Notes under the pieces: generated by a model
What the model saw: only the letters and a program-made list of their open reading frames with translations
Told to the model about the DNA's origin: nothing
Databases searched by the model: none
Program-made: the position numbers and the translations under genes
NCBI RefSeq assembly: GCF_029690045.1
Contig: NZ_CP121464.1
Coordinates: 4,898,001 to 4,962,000, forward strand
Direction of reading: 5' to 3'
Origin: Janthinobacterium rivuli
GTDB lineage: Bacteria > Pseudomonadota > Gammaproteobacteria > Burkholderiales > Burkholderiaceae_D
Length of the DNA stretch: 64,000 bases
In this document: positions 62,241 to 64,000 of the stretch, piece after piece
Position numbering within the stretch: the stretch's first letter is position 1
How the letters are laid out: each line of letters begins with the position of its first letter

Positions 62241-64000
62241 GCGCTCGCTGCTGGAGTGGGTGTATCGGTGCCGCCATCGGGAACGGCAGCGGCATTCGGG
62301 TGAAACAGGATGCGGCCGCTGGCATGCTGGCCGACGTCCGACAGGTAACGAAATTGCAGGCTGGCCTTGAGCGCGTCGTATTCCAGCGCCAGCCGCACCG
62401 GCCGGTCCGGCAGCACCGGCTGCTGGAATTTCAGCGCATGCATGGCGCGGAACCGCGCGGGCAGGTCCAGGTGCTGGCGCGCGAAGTGCAGCGCCCACTC
62501 CACTTGCACCACGCCGGGCAGCAAGGGCGCGCCCGTGAAATGGCCGTCAAAATAGAACAGATTCGCCGGCACGCGCAGCTGGAACAGCAACCGTGGCGTT
62601 TCGCCGTCGGCCGAGCGCTCGATCAGCCGCGCATGCGGCAAGCGGGGTTTCTCGAGCAATGCCAGCAACAGCGCCTGCGTCGTCTTGCCCTGCGCATTGA
62701 TGGGCAATTGTTCCAGGTAGCGCCAGCGGCGCGGCATGGCAATGGCGTCGACCTGTCCGCCCAGCGCCGTTTGTAGCCGGCGGTTCAGGGCCAGCTTGCC
62801 TTCGGCATCGAGCAGCGCCCGGCCAGCGGCGCTGCAGACGACAAAGGCGGCCACCTTCTGACGCTCGCCGGCCGGCGCATCGCACAGCAGCACGCGCGCG
62901 TCCAGCACCAGCGGCGTGGCCAGCAATGCCGCTTCGATGGCATTGAGGGAAATGCGTTTTTCTTCGATCTTCACGATGCGGTCGCTGCGTCCCAGCAGCT
63001 GGAAGCGTCCTGGCGCCGTTTCGCGCGCGCGGTCGGCCAAACATAGCCAGCCATCGTCGGCCAGGTGCGCCGAACGCACTTCCAGCGCGCCGTCAGCCAT
63101 CAGGCGCCAGTCGACGCCGGGAAAACCCTGCCAGCTCTCGTCGTCAGGGCGCTCCGGCATGCGCTGGCGCCAGGCGACGCCGCCGGTCTCCGAACTGCCG
63201 TAGATTTCGCGCGGCACGCGGCCCAGCAAATGCCCCGCCGCCAGCGCGCTGTCCAGGGCCAGCGGCCCGCCCGAGGAAAACACGGCGCGCAGCTGCGCGC
63301 GGGCGCCGGACCAGTCGATGTGTTCCGGCAGGCGTTTCAGGTGCGCGGGGCTGGCGGCCAGCACGCACGGACCGCGCGCCAGCAAGGCAGCCAGCTGTTC
63401 CGGGTAGTCCACGCTGTGCGCATGCACGGCACGCCCGGCCGCCAGCGGCCACAGGACCTTGAACAGCAAGCCGTAGATATGCTGGTGCGAGACGGTGGCG
63501 ACGACGGCCGCGCCATCGGCGTGTACACCAAACAGCTGCTCCAGCGTGGCCACCTCGCTGGCCAGCTGCGAGAGCTTTTTCGGGATAGCTTGCGCTGCGC
63601 CCGTACTGCCCGAGGTGTACACCACCAGCGCCGGGAAATCGTCGGCGAGCTGCGTCCACGCACGCTCGGCCAGGCTGTCTGATGGCGGCGGCAGCGGCGC
63701 ATGCGCTGCCGGGAACTGCCCCAGGAAACCATCCACGGACGTAGCCAGCGAAGCGCAGCTGGCCGGCAGCGTATCGGCAGGCAGCCAGACGGTCTTGCCC
63801 GCCTGCCAGGCGCCCAGCAAGGCGGCGCCAAACTCGATGCTGTCGTCCAGGTACAGGGCGAAATGGCGGCCTGCCTGGCCTTCCAGCAAGCCGGCCCAGG
63901 CGGACATGCGCGCCGCAAAGTGCGCGTAATCGAGCACCGCGCCATCGCGCCAGCCCACGGGCATGGCCGGCGGGCGGCCATGCATGAACAGCGCAAGGCG
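62234..64000 (-). CDS. Aryl acyl-ACP ligase fused to hotdog dehydratase (ApeH-ApeI type), 5' end possibly off the edge
   Basis: An internal ATG at 63985 would give 583 aa, but the frame stays open to base 64000 (RLALFMHGRPP), so the true start may be outside. AMP-binding domain: VVYTSGSTG (residues 121-129 from that ATG), YGSSETGG and DRIVKIEEKRIS with the C-terminal Lys in LPINAQGKTTQ. From about residue 465 follows a FabZ/FabA-like hotdog domain with FDGHFTGAPLLPGVVQVEW. It would load the aryl starter on a carrier protein. The dehydratase domain would partner the stand-alone ApeP-like protein. Confidence 0.85.
   Translation of the reverse strand, partial: RLALFMHGRPPAMPVGWRDGAVLDYAHFAARMSAWAGLLEGQAGRHFALYLDDSIEFGAALLGAWQAGKTVWLPADTLPASCASLATSVDGFLGQFPAAHAPLPPPSDSLAERAWTQLADDFPALVVYTSGSTGAAQAIPKKLSQLASEVATLEQLFGVHADGAAVVATVSHQHIYGLLFKVLWPLAAGRAVHAHSVDYPEQLAALLARGPCVLAASPAHLKRLPEHIDWSGARAQLRAVFSSGGPLALDSALAAGHLLGRVPREIYGSSETGGVAWRQRMPERPDDESWQGFPGVDWRLMADGALEVRSAHLADDGWLCLADRARETAPGRFQLLGRSDRIVKIEEKRISLNAIEAALLATPLVLDARVLLCDAPAGERQKVAAFVVCSAAGRALLDAEGKLALNRRLQTALGGQVDAIAMPRRWRYLEQLPINAQGKTTQALLLALLEKPRLPHARLIERSADGETPRLLFQLRVPANLFYFDGHFTGAPLLPGVVQVEWALHFARQHLDLPARFRAMHALKFQQPVLPDRPVRLALEYDALKASLQFRYLSDVGQHASGRILFHPNAAAVPDGGTDTPTPAASAC

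Overview
The window is a 64 kb piece of a high-GC genome, most likely a betaproteobacterium of the Oxalobacteraceae (Janthinobacterium, Duganella or Massilia type). This rests on protein flavour, GC-rich codon use, two RND efflux operons, DUF2339/DUF3999 and DUF2145 genes and an aryl-polyene locus. It is an inference, since no marker gene is present.

Left arm (1-13.1 kb): a surface-protein region. Two giant minus-strand secreted proteins built of Ig-like repeats (one running off the left edge, one complete with an autotransporter barrel) flank three tandem plus-strand phage-tail-collar proteins of exactly 177 aa each and a small DUF6916-type gene. No other phage gene is present.

13.7-23.5 kb: an exported S9 peptidase, an MFS drug exporter and a complete MexEF-OprN-like RND operon, reading leftward from a promoter with a MerR-type 19-base spacer.

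24-27.8 kb: an AT-richer island between the efflux promoter and a tRNA-Pro(GGG) gene. It holds two diverged paralogues of 486 and 485 aa that I do not recognise. Both end in a PD-(D/E)XK nuclease-like core. This is the best candidate for an undescribed system, probably defence related.

27.9-34.6 kb: a TetR regulator and an AcrAB-TolC-like operon. A perfect 7+7 inverted repeat lies in the operon's putative promoter.

34.9-48 kb: a KaiC-like ATPase with a hybrid histidine kinase; an LplT-like transporter fused to a PlsC acyltransferase; the DUF2339/DUF3999 pair; a unit of an XRE regulator, two small exported paralogues and a DUF2145 protein; and an Sfp-type phosphopantetheinyl transferase.

49-64 kb: an aryl-polyene (APE) pigment cluster, transcribed leftward with nearly every stop and start codon overlapping. 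From the right edge it encodes an acyl-ACP ligase fused to a dehydratase domain, a methyltransferase, a glycosyltransferase, an acyltransferase, an aromatic amino acid ammonia-lyase, a thioesterase, a LolA-like carrier, an MMPL exporter, a DUF3261 lipoprotein, ketosynthase, dehydratase, ketoreductase, ketosynthase, and finally a class-C beta-lactamase-like lipoprotein coupled by a GTGA overlap. Carrier proteins and the chain-length partner are not in view and should lie beyond 64000.
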